Source: Ctenosaura bakeri
Taxonomy: Eukaryota; Chordata; Lepidosauria; Squamata; Iguanidae
NCBI GenBank assembly: GCA_948474755.1
Contig: CAOLHI010001830.1
Location: 124,001 to 188,000, forward strand
DNA length: 64,000 nt
Reading direction: 5' to 3'
In this document: piece by piece, positions 1-12,052 of the stretch
How the letters are laid out: every line of letters begins with the position of its first letter
Numbering within the stretch: the stretch's first letter is position 1
Position numbers and translations under genes: made by a program
The notes under the pieces: model-generated
The model's database searches: none
Told to the model about the DNA's origin: nothing
What the model saw: the letters and a program-made list of their open reading frames with translations, nothing else

Positions 1-596
1 GCAAATCCAGCCCCCCTTGCACACAAGAGAGGGTCAGATACGTACAGGGGACTCATCGCCACCTGAGTTTGCCAGCTGCACACAACCAAGTGGCTCTGGA
101 GCAGTCGGAGGCTTCCAACCCAACCTCCTCTGAAGCTTTTGCTGCTGCCATGGGGCAGGTGGGGAAGAGGAAGGAGGAGCTCCAGCTGAACCCCCAGCAT
201 GTATTTGCTGGTTGGTTGGTTTTAAAAAGTCCCAAATGCAAACAGCAGCCACAGAGGAGAGAGAGATTTCCTCAGGGCAGCTCCAGGGAAGGAAAGACTT
301 AACTGCCCTTCCGTGGCTGCTCCCATGGTGTTAATTAATCTGCCTCCTACCCACCCAGTAGCTCCATATCTATGCTGGCCCTGAAAAATCAGTGGCACAA
401 CAGATGGCTCCAACCTGGGGCAAAGTGGGAGAGGCACCCCCATTTCCTCAAGATCTCCCCCCACCGCCATTGGAAACCAAGTCCCAAGGAGCACTGCATC
501 CTTCTGCCCTTGCTGCTCATGACACAAGCACCCCAGCTAGCATGGGAACTGTCCCTCAAATTCTTTGTCTGGTTTGGGAGATAAGCTTTTTTTAAA

Positions 597-656
<60 letters not shown>
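597..656. repeat. TATC tetranucleotide array
   Basis: Fifteen perfect TATC units make a 60-base microsatellite, likely polymorphic. Confidence 0.97.
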
Positions 657-1124
657 AAATAAAGAACAGCAAGCACATTAATGATGGATAATTTGGCCGC
701 CCCATTTTGTGGCAAAAATATCCTAACCCCACCCTGACTGCGCGGGTGGTGTTTGCGTGTCTGCCTGCGAGGTTTGTCCTCCCAGCCCAGGGCCCTGGGA
801 GGGAAGCAACTCTGCTGGCAGGAGAGAAATGCCATGGGGATGTCTGGGGGATGTGCGCCCAGGTCCTGCGGCTGGAAGACTCACCCTGTGCCGCCCCCAC
901 AGTCAATGCGGTTGCTCCCCACCCTCTTTCCCTCCCTGCCGCCTGGCTGACCAGTCCCAAGCAGGGGGTCTCGTCTGCCAGCCCCACATAATAGGGTCTA
1001 CGAGGGCCGTTAAGCGTGAAAGCGATGGAAGAAGCAGCAGGCTCCCCTTCCCCTGTGAGGCATGTGTTCGTGCCCACGCAACGGATGACCATCCTTTGGT
1101 GAGAGAATGACTTTGGGCTACTTG

Positions 1125-1139
1125 GAGAGAGAGAGAGAA

Positions 1140-1172
<33 letters not shown>
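1125..1172. repeat. GA-rich run
   Basis: A nearly pure GA/GAAA purine run on the plus strand. Confidence 0.9.
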
Positions 1173-3679
1173 TTTTGAAGAGCAGAGGATGGCTGAGTTG
1201 AAAGCGCCTGGCAAAGCTGTCTCTCTTGCACCAGAGCCGACTCCAAAAGGCAGCTTGGGCCAAAATTTGCTGGATGAGGTGGACAGCAAAACCACTTTGG
1301 GCAATCAATGCGGATGCTGAGAAAGAGGAGGCAGGAGGTGGCAGGAGCCCCGGGCAGGCGGGAGGGCGGGCGGGCAGATGGAGGGGGCGGGGAAGGGGAG
1401 ACGGCCTTTGCATCAGTTACCTGTTGCTCTTAGAGCAGAAATGATGTGTGGGCAGTTTAGGGAAGGGGGGGCTCCTCCTTTCTTTCTCCAGATCTCTCAT
1501 TTGGGTCACAAAGCAAAAAGAGAGAGAGGCCCAGGGAGAGAGAGACCCTCCCACAGCATGCCACCTGCCACTTAGTGGACAGGCTGGTGCTTCGAAAGCA
1601 TCCCGCTCCTGAAAGAGGCAAACGGAACAAAGTTACTGGGGACCCTGGGACTTGGGGTGCTCAGCCCCACGGGAGAGACCTTGGCCAAGGCCAATACAGC
1701 GGTGGCGGTGGCGGCGGCAGCAGCAGAGGCGGCAGCGCCCCGCCACAAGAGGCCGACAGAGGCAGCAAGAGATTCCCTCCTGGCCCAGAAGCTTCTCGTT
1801 AAAGATAAGACCCCCACTCCACTCCACTCCACCCCACCCCACGTGTGCAGCATTGCACAAGCTGTGTGGGAATGACGTGATGATGGCTCAGCCGCCTGGT
1901 CCGGCGGGTGGGCCGGCGGGCAGGCAGAGGCATCTGTGGGGTGAGGGGGGAGCCAGTATGGTGGCAGCAGAACGCCCTCCCCGCTTCCTCCTCCCCTCCC
2001 TTGCGTGTGCATGGGGGAAGAGTGGGTCCAGCTATGGAGCAAGAGAGAGTGGCTGAGATTGCTCAAAGCAGAAGTCGTGGCGTGCAAAAGGGGACCGGGC
2101 CCAGGCTCTGGGGAACAAGGGCGGCCGACTCCCCTTGCTGCTGCTGCCCGTTCTGTTCCTGCCCCCCGCCCACCACCAGAGGTGCTCCCTGGGAGCCCCT
2201 ACCTCCTGGCCACAGGCCCACATCTGCAAGGGGACTCGTAAGCCAGGAGAGGCTCTGTGAGATTTCCTCTTGGAAAGAAAGCCTTGCCTCTTAGAACTGC
2301 CCCCTGCTTTCCCACGCCGTGAGGTTCCACCCAGGAGGGCTTGCGAGAGGCCCACAGAATTCAGATACTGACGCAGCCAGTACAGATGTCCCCTGCTTTT
2401 TGATAACTTTTTTTTACTTTCCCCTCTTTACATCATTGTAAATGATAGATGCGCACCATTTTTTCCACGTGGGGTCTGCTCTGTCATCAGTTCTCCTCTT
2501 GCCTTCTTCCTCTGGGGAACACTGGGAGGGATTACCGAAATTTACTTGGCAAGAGGAGAAGAACTGACGAAAGACTGGGTCCTGCTGTTCAACCAGTTCC
2601 ACCCTCTGACAGAGTGCTGGTCACTGACGCACCAGGTAAGCGAGGGATGCCTCTGCACACATTGTGCTGGAGGTGGAAACTTCAGGAGCATGGGAGCTGA
2701 CCCCTAACCGCGAGACCCACCAATCAGCACGAGTGCAGAAGGCGGGTAGACGTGCACCCGTGCCTATGCAGCTGGGGTGCTGGGGCAACTGAGCTCCCAC
2801 AGTTGTTCTGCACAACTTGTTTTCAGCCCAGCTTTCTTCACTTCACAGGACAGTTTAGTGGGAAAACAAACAGACATCCTTGGAGATTCACCCCAGTCCA
2901 GCCAGGATCTCTCAGCAGAGCCCACTATGCCTTCTGCACAACTCCATGTTCTTCTTGTTGGGGGAGCTGGGGAGTGGTTGTCTCACCGCTGGGGCTGGCC
3001 AGGCAGAGCTGCTCCCGGCTCTTGGGCAAAAGGATAGGTGATTGCAAAGCGAGAGCAGGGTCTGATGGACGCTTCTTGGGATCGGCCGAGCCTTGCCACC
3101 TCCTGTTCGGAAGCTGTTCCTCCCAACCCCAACAGCCTAAGAGGCACTCCCTGAATTTCAACAGAGAGAAATGTAGGATACCACATTTGGGCAGAAAAAT
3201 GAAATGCAGAGATATAGGATAGGTAACGCCTGGCTTGGCCACAATATAGTCAGCGCTCCACATTCAGAAAAACTGCAAATATCTAAAGGTTTATGTGTGT
3301 CTGTGGGAAGGGGGTCCAGACATGATGGGGACAGCAGGCACCCCGGGTCCAAGGTCAGGGAAAGGGGTGCTTGGCAGGGCGTCCCTAGACTTCCGCTCTC
3401 CCACCCGTCTCCTTCCTTGGGATGTCACGTGGGATGTTGGGAGAGCATTTGTGGTGCTGAGAAATTGGGCTATGATCCATCCTCAGCTGGCCAGGCAGTG
3501 GCTGGTGGTAGAGGATCATAGGTGGGTTTTTAAGGGGCTGCATGGCCTGATTGGAGCCGCTGAGAAGGCAGGTTCCCCAGAAAACAAGCACTTGAGGGTG
3601 GGGAGGGGTTGGAGAAACTCACAAGTATCCACATCTGTGAAAATTAAACCTGCAAATGTGGAAGGCCAACTGTACATGT

Positions 3680-4135
3680 GAAACAGATCTATGAGTCTTA
3701 GTAGACCACAAGCTAAACAAGAGTCAACAGTGTGATGCAGCAGCTAAAAAAGCCAATGCAATTCTAGACTGTGTCAATAGGAGTATATTACTTGGGCTGA
3801 GGGCAGTAATAGTACCACTCTATTCTGCTTTGGTCAAACCTCACCTGGAATACCGTGTCCAGTTCTGTGCACTACAATTCAGGAAGGATATGGACAAGCT
3901 GGAATGTGTCCAGAGGAGGGTGACCAAAATGGTAAAAAGCCTGGAAATCATGAAGCCTTATGAGGAGTGGCCTAGGGAGCTGGGTATGTTTAGCCTGGAG
4001 AAAAGAAAAGAGAGAACACGATGGCCATGTTTAAGTATTTGGAGAGATGCCATCTGGAAGATGGAGCAGACCTGTTTTCTGCTGCTCCAAAGACTAGGAC
4101 ATGGAGCAATGGCTTCAAACTGCAGGAAAAAAGGC
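3680..4135 (+). mobile_element. CR1 LINE fragment, 3' part of ORF2
   Basis: The plus strand encodes PHLEYRVQFCALQFRKDMDK, then LECVQRRVTKMVKSLE and ELGMFSLEKRKERTR. This is the end of the CR1 reverse-transcriptase ORF, which in intact copies reads like PHLEYCVQFW and FSLEKRRLRGDL. The typical 3' UTR phrase about a GATGGAGCAGACCTGTTTTC segment follows. The copy is short, 5'-truncated and diverged. Confidence 0.8.
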
Positions 4136-5634
4136 GCAGGAGCCGCCATGGGGGTTTTGGGGGAGGCGGAAGAGGAAGTCTTTTTGGACACAGACTAGAA
4201 TTAAGCCAAGGGGACAGAGGCAAGCAGAGGATGTGAGGATGCTAAGCTTCATCGAAAGGGGAATGGGGGAAACGAATTTCCTGGGGGAGCACCTCAGTCA
4301 TCCCCCTTTTCACCTTCAGGCAAGGTACCTGTTAAGAGATGTCAGCCAAGTCTCTTGCTTGAGTGAATAAAGATGGATAAGAAATTAAGATAAAATGGGA
4401 AATAAGTATCTCATTTTTGAGGAGATTCTAGTTTTTGTCCGAGGACAAAATGCTGAGTGGTGGGCAAAGCACCTGGGAAAAGACACCGCCTGGGCCACTG
4501 CTTTCACAGGCCCCTTGCAACGAGGGCAGCCAGGACGGCATACGGTCGGTTAGGATAGGAAATGGGGATGGGGCACTCCTGGTGGGTCCCTCCCAGTAGG
4601 CTGCCAGAGAAGCTTTTGGGGAAGGTTCCAGGACCTGAACCCAGGACTTGAGCCTAGACTGCTCCTTGCCCCTGCCCTGATTGCCCCCTTCCCCAGTCAC
4701 CCTTCCTTCCCTCCCTCCCCCTTCCTCTCTCCAGCCTTTGCAGCACACCTGGTGACTTTCTGGCTTGCTTTTTGTGAGAAGCAAGAGAAGAAGAGGAGGC
4801 AGCCCAAAGGCCTCCCGCCACTCAAGCAGGCAGAGCACATGGATGGTGGGGGGCCAGGGTGGGGTGGGGGGCCATTATGAGGCAGGCTGGGGGGCCCAAC
4901 TCTGACCTCCCAGCAGGGTCCACGGGCTTCAGCTCAGCCTTGACGGAGAAGAGGGAGAAGGTCTTGCTAACCTCCCATGGGCGGGTGGGTGGGCGAGGTC
5001 TTGCTGTTAGGAAACAAAGCTACACCTCTCCTCTCCCCACCCGCTGCTGGTTTCCTCCTCCTTGTCCCTCTCCCTGAGCCCCCCCACTTTCCAACTTCCA
5101 GGCCAGAACCCCAACCCATGGCTGCATCTTGGGGGGAAGAGCACCTGCCAGCCTGAACTCTCCGATCATGTCTTTTCTTCTGCAGGGAGCAAAGGCCCAA
5201 GCCCCCCCCCCAACTGCACCTTCTGGAGACTCGTTCCCAGGCCATGGACATTTTCTTGAGGGTGGCAGGTGGCCCCTCCTAAGCCTGGCAGACTGGAAAC
5301 AGCTCGGCCGCTGCCTTCTTCCCTCTCTCCTGGGGGCTGGGTGGGTCTGCTCTGCCGCTGCTCCGTATGCCCCATGGACGGGCAGGCGCCCCAGAGGTGC
5401 CCCTCACAGCTGCCCCCCTTGCTTCTTCCCGCCAACCCGCCCGCCCACCATGCAACCTGTCGTGGCTCCTGCAGGCGCTCCCAAGGCGAGGTGGCAGCTG
5501 TGTTAGTAGGAACCGCAGCAAGGGTTAGTGGGCCGGCCCCTGTGGGTGCTGAGAGGGATCGATCGATGGATGTGAGACTCATGGGCATTATTATCTCAGC
5601 TGCAGCCCCCATGCAAGCAAGCAGAAAGCAAGAG

Positions 5635-5729
5635 GAGACAGAGAGAGAAACAGGAAGAGAGAGGGAGAGAGAGAGATGTATATATATCTGGAGATAAAGA
5701 TATATATAGATATAGATAGGTATATTATC
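5635..5729. repeat. GA run joined to TATA/GATA run
   Basis: A GA-rich purine run changes into GATATA-type repeats 45 bases below exon e17, so it lies early in the last intron. Confidence 0.85.
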
Positions 5730-5774
5730 TTAAATGGAAGAGAAACAAGTGCAGCAGGCAGCAGCTCCACTCAC

Positions 5775-5805
5775 CCTTTTGTACCGCCTGTGGTCCACGA
5801 GGGGG
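5775..5805 (-). CDS. CAMTA1: CAMTA1 exon e17: penultimate coding exon (PLVDHRRYKR)
   Basis: This 31-base exon follows a CTCACCCGAAG acceptor and encodes SPLVDHRRYKR with the split Ser shared with e16. It ends in phase 0 at a GTGAGT donor. The known protein reads SPLVDHRLYKR here, so one Leu is Arg in this species. The final residues (SERIEKGQGT in mammals) must come from a further exon, which I could not find between 1 and 5774. If this intron were retained, translation would add KRVSGAAACC-type residues and stop 16 to 17 codons on. Confidence 0.9.
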
Positions 5806-8800
5806 CTTCGGGTGAGAGCAAAATGATAGCAAAGAGTGATTAGCATACACAGACGGCAAGAAGAGACACAGAGTGAGAGAGACAGAGAGAGTTAGAGAGA
5901 GAGAGAGACGGAGAGGGAGAGAAAGAGAGAGACAGTCCTTTATTCAGCACTTCTTCGGTTCAGGGGCGGGGAGGAGTGGCACCTGCCAGGGCTGTGCCTG
6001 TGTGTGCCCGTGTGAGTGGAGGACCACTGGCACGCAGCATGAGAGGGGCAGGAGGGGGCACCCCAAAGATCAGAACTGGTTCTCCTAGGAAGACGGCGTG
6101 AGATAGGAACCCTTGTGCTCCTTACAGGAAAAGGGCTTCCCTGGCCCCCGGCCTGTGGGCACACGCTCTGAGCTCGGTGGTGCTGGGTGCCAGCTAAGGC
6201 ACGCTGCCCCCGAAACGGTCTCCAGGTGCTAGAGCCGGGGCGGAGTCCAAGGAAGGCAGACCTCCTCCAGGCTGCCTCTCCGCTCAGACGGGATAACTAG
6301 AGAGTCCGAACTATTTTGCTCAAGAAGACATGCTTGATGACCGCTGGTTACTTGCGCAGAGCCCAAGCTTGGGGGTTTGCAGGGGGCAGGAGGTCAGGAA
6401 ACATCAGCAGGTCAGGCAGCAGCTAGAAGCCATCTGAATTTCAGCTTGGCCACCGGCTAGTCTGCTCAGGGAACAGTTAGTGGTTAGTGGACAAAGGACC
6501 ACCAAGTTATAAGCAAACTCTGCATTTTACCCCATGGTGGCTGCTGCACTTCCAGAAGGGCCCTCCTGTCCCCCCTGTGAGTGTGGGCAGGCTGTGACTT
6601 TGGGGTCTGCTCCACCTCCCCCCTCCTTCACTGGACAACATTTTGTGAAACTGAGATAAACACCACCAAACACCCCTGCAGAGGCCACACTGGAAGCCAA
6701 AATGTTAGCCGCAATCATGTGGCCAGAGGATGTTGGTTTGGGAACTGTGCGGCTGGACTGGAAATCCCAGCAGTCCTCTCCACACTGGCTGGAGCTGATG
6801 GGAGTTGTAGTCCAGCCACGCCTGGGGGCTGCAAGCCTTGGGCTGCAGCCATTGGTGGAAGCCATTAACTCAGCACCCCTTAAGCATCCTGAGCGGTGCT
6901 CAAACAGGGGGCCCAGCAATGGCTACGGACCAGCAACGGGCTAGCAGTGCAGTGGGACTTCAGCTGAGCTCACTGGGCTTCTGTCAGATGAGGTATGGAT
7001 CACAAGGACCAGGGAAGGAGAAGGCTGGAAATCCAACAGGTCTGAGTGCCTCCCAATGCTGATGGACTATAGATCCCATCATCCTTTGCCACTGGCTGGA
7101 CCAGCTGGGGGCAGGTAGCTGCTACTGTCCAACAACAGTTGGAAAGGGCAACGCTTAGCCTTTCACTGCTTGACATATTTACCTGAGAGAAAGCCTCACT
7201 GAGCTCAGAGGAACCCCCTTCTGAGTAGCAAGGACTGCTCAAGACATCCTGCTGCCTGAGGCAGAGTATCAAAGAGTAATCTCCCTTTCCTAAAGCATGT
7301 GGTGGCATGAGTGGCCCTATTCTGGCCCCAGGCAGACTTATGAGGCCCTCAAAGCCAGCCCCCCTCCCTTAAACACGCCCTTCTCTTCTGTCGCCCCTTC
7401 TGTTCTCTGCTCCAAGCTTTCTTCCTGCAACTCAGCCCTCTCTGTCAGACCTGCTACATGGTAATTTTTAGAAACAAAAAGAATTTTCTCATCCTTGCCT
7501 CACCCCATGTCTTGGCACCCTGAGACAATTGTGTCAGGAAAATGTGCAGCATTTGAGTTCTGTTCACACTTCAGTACCCTTTCTTCCTGGAAACTCTTTG
7601 CAACAAAGTGAGTGCTCTTTTACAACAGAAAGTGTGTGTGTGTGTGTGTGTGGGGGGTGGCATAGGAAACAGGCAAAACACCGTGTTTTCTACACAACAG
7701 AATTATGTTCTGAAATGTGAATAGCTGTTGAAAACTATTCCGAGACCTTCATATACTTGTTGAATGAGGATAACACTGTTGAACTGATTCATTTCATGCA
7801 CGGAATAATGAAATAAGGGAAGATTTACATTGCTAGTGCTTTTCAAGTGAGTCACTGCAAGTGCAGAGAACTAAGGATCGGAAAACCACGTGAGGGATCA
7901 GGAAATGCAAGACTTGGTCCAAAGTTCATGTACCCCGCCCCAACCTCCCTAGTGTCTGGCAGTGCCAGGGCTGTTGCCAACGCCAATGCGGTCCATCCCA
8001 CAGAGGCAGTGGGCTCTTATCCCTTTGATAAAATTCATGAAATAAAGGTCAGTTCCTGGTTATCCGCTCCCCAGGAAACAAGGAATATCAGCGTTGAAGG
8101 GTTTTTAATCTTCCACTATAAAAGGACATTGGAATACTCTCACACACGCAAATAGGCTTTTCGGCTCAGAGCGGGAGATGCAAAAGACAGCCAGCATGGT
8201 GTGGTGGTTTGAGGGCTGCACTATGACTCCCCCGTGGGCCACGGAGGGCCACTGGCTGGCCCTGGGCACCTCACACACTCTCAGCCCCAGAAAACCCCGT
8301 GATAGGTTTGCCTCTGGGTGCCCATAAGCTGGGAACAATGTGAAGGCACACAAGAACAACAACAAGAAGGAAATACAGGACAGCCCTTAGGCTGAGCAAG
8401 AGGAGGGAGGGAGGGAGGGAGGGAGGGAGGGAGGGAGGGAGAACAGGCAGTGCTCACAAAGGAGGGGGGTACTAAGGAGTGCTTCTGTGTGTGTGTGTGT
8501 GTGGAGGGGGGACTGGTTGCCCCCCACTGTCCTGGGAGGGTATCCCCCCCCAAGGGCCCTTGCCTCACTCTGAGGCAGCTCTGCAAATCAGGGCATCTCT
8601 TGCCAACATTTTGCATATGAAAACAGGGACGAGTGTGGCCAAGAACATCAGAGTGCGGTCATAACGGCAAAAGGTACTAATGAGGAAGAATACCTAAGTG
8701 AGGAGAACCTGCCGCAGCTTGCTTTTGCCTGGGTCTGTAGGAGAGGGAAGGATTCTGCTCCCACCTCTCCATTCCCCCGGGCTGAGTTAATAGAGCACAA

Positions 8801-11800
8801 ATTACTTCTGAGTTTTGAATGGCATTTGGGAAAATGCAGGATGAGGCGAGTCTGGTCCTTCCAAATCAGGACAGTGAGAGAGCGTGCCACTTGGTTTGGG
8901 AATCGGCAGGCTTTCCCCCCAACGTGCCTAGATTCTGTGTTTTTCTGTTGGGCAGGCACCCCCCTCCAAAAAAAGAATGCAAAGTAAGGAGTGAGGCTGA
9001 GAGCTGCTCTGGAAGGGGATGTTCGGGTTAGGGACCTTGGCACCCTTGGGAAGGGGGATGGAGCACCCCGTGTGACCACTGCCAAGGGTGCCCTGCCACC
9101 TCCCTCAAACCCTGCCCCCCACTTCCTCAAACGGCAAGAGTCTCAGGAAGACTTTTTCCTCACAGGAGCCAAGCCTCAGTGGCACCGGTTGGTTCCCCTG
9201 TGCTGGGAGCTGCCCCGAACAGACCTGGGCCCAGCAGCGGGACTGGAGGGAGAGGGGGGATTTGTTTTCCAAACGGTGCTGAATTGTTTCAAGCTGTTTC
9301 AGACTGTCTGATGCTGTTTGCTGGTTTGTACTTCGCCCACTCCTGACGAAGCAGACCCAAGCCTACAGTCTAACCCTGTGCTACCAGCTTCCTTCTCTCG
9401 GTTACTCCCAGAGGGCCCTTTGCGCACTGATCCAGACCAATACGGCTACGTCTTTGAATTGCACCCCAGGCAGTGAGCTCTGGATTCAGAGCAGAACACG
9501 TGGACGTAAGCTGGTTAGTGACTGCGTGAATCCACCTGGGATGCTGGGAGGCCTTACCTGTGGCGGCAGCGTCGTAAGAAGCGCATGATCTTGCGCGCAG
9601 CTTGGTCCTGCTTCTTGGTCAGCAGGCTGCTTCTGCAAGAGGCAGGGAAGGAGAAAAAACAGGGAGGCGGTCAGGAAGCCCAACGCAGCTTTCTTTGTGG
9701 GGCTTCCCAGGGCCCCGAGGAGGACCAGCCCCCCTGTCCCGCCCATTTGAGCGCAGCCCCACCTGAGCTTTTGCTGCACGAGGGCAGCGGTCCGGCGACT
9801 CTGCCTTCTCTTTCCACATTCCTTGTAGCTGCGGTAGAACTGCTGGATGAGGACAGCCGCCCGCCGGCTCTGCTGGAACTTCTTCTGCTCGTAGTAGCTC
9901 CGAAATTTGCTCTGAATGAGGATGGCAGCTTGGATCATCTTCTTATAAAGTGCATACTGCAAGGGAGGTGGGTGTTGAGGGAGGGCATGGGGGGGGGAGA
10001 AAGAGAGAGAGAGAGAGACTGAAGCATCCCAAGGCACTCCCATGGGCAAAGGGACGAGCCGCCCCAACCGGGAGAAGCATGCAGCGCGTGCCTCGTGGAG
10101 CCCGGAACAGAGGCACCACGTCACTGCGGCCCACGTGGGGCAAGAATCCCTCTCCCTTTTGTCAAGTGGGGCAGAGAAGAGGGGAAGATAGTGTACCTAC
10201 ACAACACTCTTTGTTTGAAGATCAAGATTTCTAAAAATGTTAATGGTGGTGGGGTTACATGGGCCCAAGAGGGCAGGTCTTGAGATGGAAGAAGAACCTC
10301 TTCCTGCTGCCCCACTTGGAGGCGGGGGGTGAGACCCTCAGAGCAGCCGCCCAAGGAGAGGAGGCAGGAGGCATCCGCCCAGCCTGGCCAGCTCTGCTGC
10401 GCGTCTGCTCCAGGGCAGGGGCTCGCCAGGCCTTGCCAGGGACCACGGCCAGTCATCCCAAGACTGTCTGTTGGGAGGCGCAGGCATGGCATGTGGGTGT
10501 GCATCCTGTGAGAAGAGGCAAGGCTGATGCTGGGGGGAGGACAAGTCAGGGCCACAGAGAGAGCCCCCCCAGTCCCAGGCCCAAGAACCAGCTTCTCCCC
10601 ACAAGTGACACTGCCCCCCCGTCCACCCTGGAGGCAGAGGCCTCGAGGGCTCTGCACATCCTGGATGGGGCCAAGGGTGGGCTTCAGCCCGGTCTCCCTT
10701 TGGCCAGAGTGGCCGACCCCAGTCCAGAAAGGGGTGATGAACCTCCGCCCTACTGGGCCCTCCAATCCAGTCCCAACACACTCCCAAGACTACCCTCCCA
10801 GCAAGGCCTTGCCTTGCCCATGCCGGTGGGCAGAGAGAGGGGTCAGCGGAGGGATCTCAGAGCACCGCCTGGACCCTGGAAGGTTTGGGACCATTCAGGT
10901 CCCTCCTCAACCAGACAAGGTCTGCTGGGGACCCCAACCTCCCCCCAGTGCTGTCTGAGGAGATGCTGTGCTCCACCCTGCCCCCTTCTCAGCACCATTC
11001 AGGAGCCCCCCCCAGTGCACTCAGCCTCTGAAGGGTCCCAGCCCTGGCAGAAGAGGTGGGCAGGGTAAGCCTCCTGCCATGCCTGGAGTGGCCACGGGAG
11101 GAGGGGCAGGGTCTGTGAGGGGGGGGATGAAGGGAGGAGGGAAAGGGCATGCCCAATGCACCTGTGTGTGAGAGAGAGAAAGAGAGAGAGAGAGAGAGAA
11201 CAACCTTGGCTTCATCTTTGGCTTTGGTATGAAATGCTTCTTCTTTTGACAGTTTAAGAGAGGGACATTCAGTAAGCTTGCATCTTTCCCCTTAAACTGT
11301 CAGAAGAGAGGGGTCCTCTCCCTTCCCCCTTCCCTCCCCAGTGGTAACTCCCTGTCCTTCCTGCAGGTAGCAATTAGCACTGGAGAACAGCCCTCTTGCA
11401 TCAAGAGGGGCAAGAAGAAGTGGCGGTGTGTGTGTGTGTGTGTGTTGGGGGAGGCGGCCTGCTTTTCACTGGGGGTACAGCTGGGGTGAGAAAGGTGAAA
11501 CCCCTCCCACTGTCCTCCCATTGACTTTGCAGCTCTGATAAAAATCGCACCCTTGGGTTTGTCTGTTTCAGTGCTTCCCATGCACAGGGCTGCCTCAGTT
11601 GCAATTCATTTGGGGTTCAGCTGCTGTCCCCCTTGCCCTCTTCTGGAGCAGCCCCACCCAATTTCACACAGAAGGAACAGAAGGAACCGTAGGGGGAACG
11701 TTCTCCAGCTGGGGGGAGTAGTAGAGGGTTTTGCCCCCTGTCCTATCCCTATGGGCAGATATTGGGCATGGCTCTCTGGCCCTTTTAGATGTCCTTTTGG

Positions 11801-11985
11801 TTTTGAAGTCAGAGGGTAACAGTCAATGCCTTTGGCATTCAAGGAAAGTATTGGGGGCCATGGGAAACCTACACCTCACTCTGCCCCCAGCCATGGACCC
11901 CCTCCCACACCCCATTCTTCAGGAGGATGGGTGCAGAGGAGGAAGGGGGCCTGGGGCACTGAAAAGTCTCTGGACGGGATTTAAA

Positions 11986-12016
<31 letters not shown>

Positions 12017-12017
12017 A

Positions 12018-12052
<35 letters not shown>

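Larger units (their letters stand above)
1..5774 (-). other. Start of the last CAMTA1 intron
   Basis: No exon is recognisable here. The stretch holds a TATC array (597-656), GA-rich tracts (about 1125-1172), a GGC/GCA-rich patch near 1695-1740, a CR1 fragment (about 3680-4135), a G-rich patch near 4848-4884 and a GA then TA-rich tract (5635-5729). The last coding exon of the gene presumably lies before position 1. The segment at 1300-2250 is GC-rich and purine-biased but shows no gene I can support. Confidence 0.7.
5806..9557 (-). other. CAMTA1 intron between e16 and e17
   Basis: This is intron. It contains a GA tract (5863-5935), two fold-back repeat copies (about 6745-6820 and 7065-7160), TG runs (7631-7653, 8486-8503), a tRNA-derived SINE (about 8190-8371) and a GGGA array (8404-8442). 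The rest appears unique with no coding signature. Confidence 0.75.

Noticed and set aside
655..1413. A 252-codon minus-strand open frame
   Set aside because: It reads through a GA/CT run and has no recognisable domain, splice support or conserved residues.
1572..1608. Possible last CAMTA1 exon after a CCTCTTTCAG acceptor
   Set aside because: The acceptor looks good, but the in-frame residues after YKR would read ERDAFEAP, which do not resemble the conserved SERIEKGQGT end. The frame then stays open through a low-complexity stretch.
3830..4198. A 122-codon protein-coding gene on the plus strand
   Set aside because: Its first half is the end of the CR1 reverse-transcriptase frame and the rest is CR1 3' UTR and flank, so it is a truncated LINE copy.
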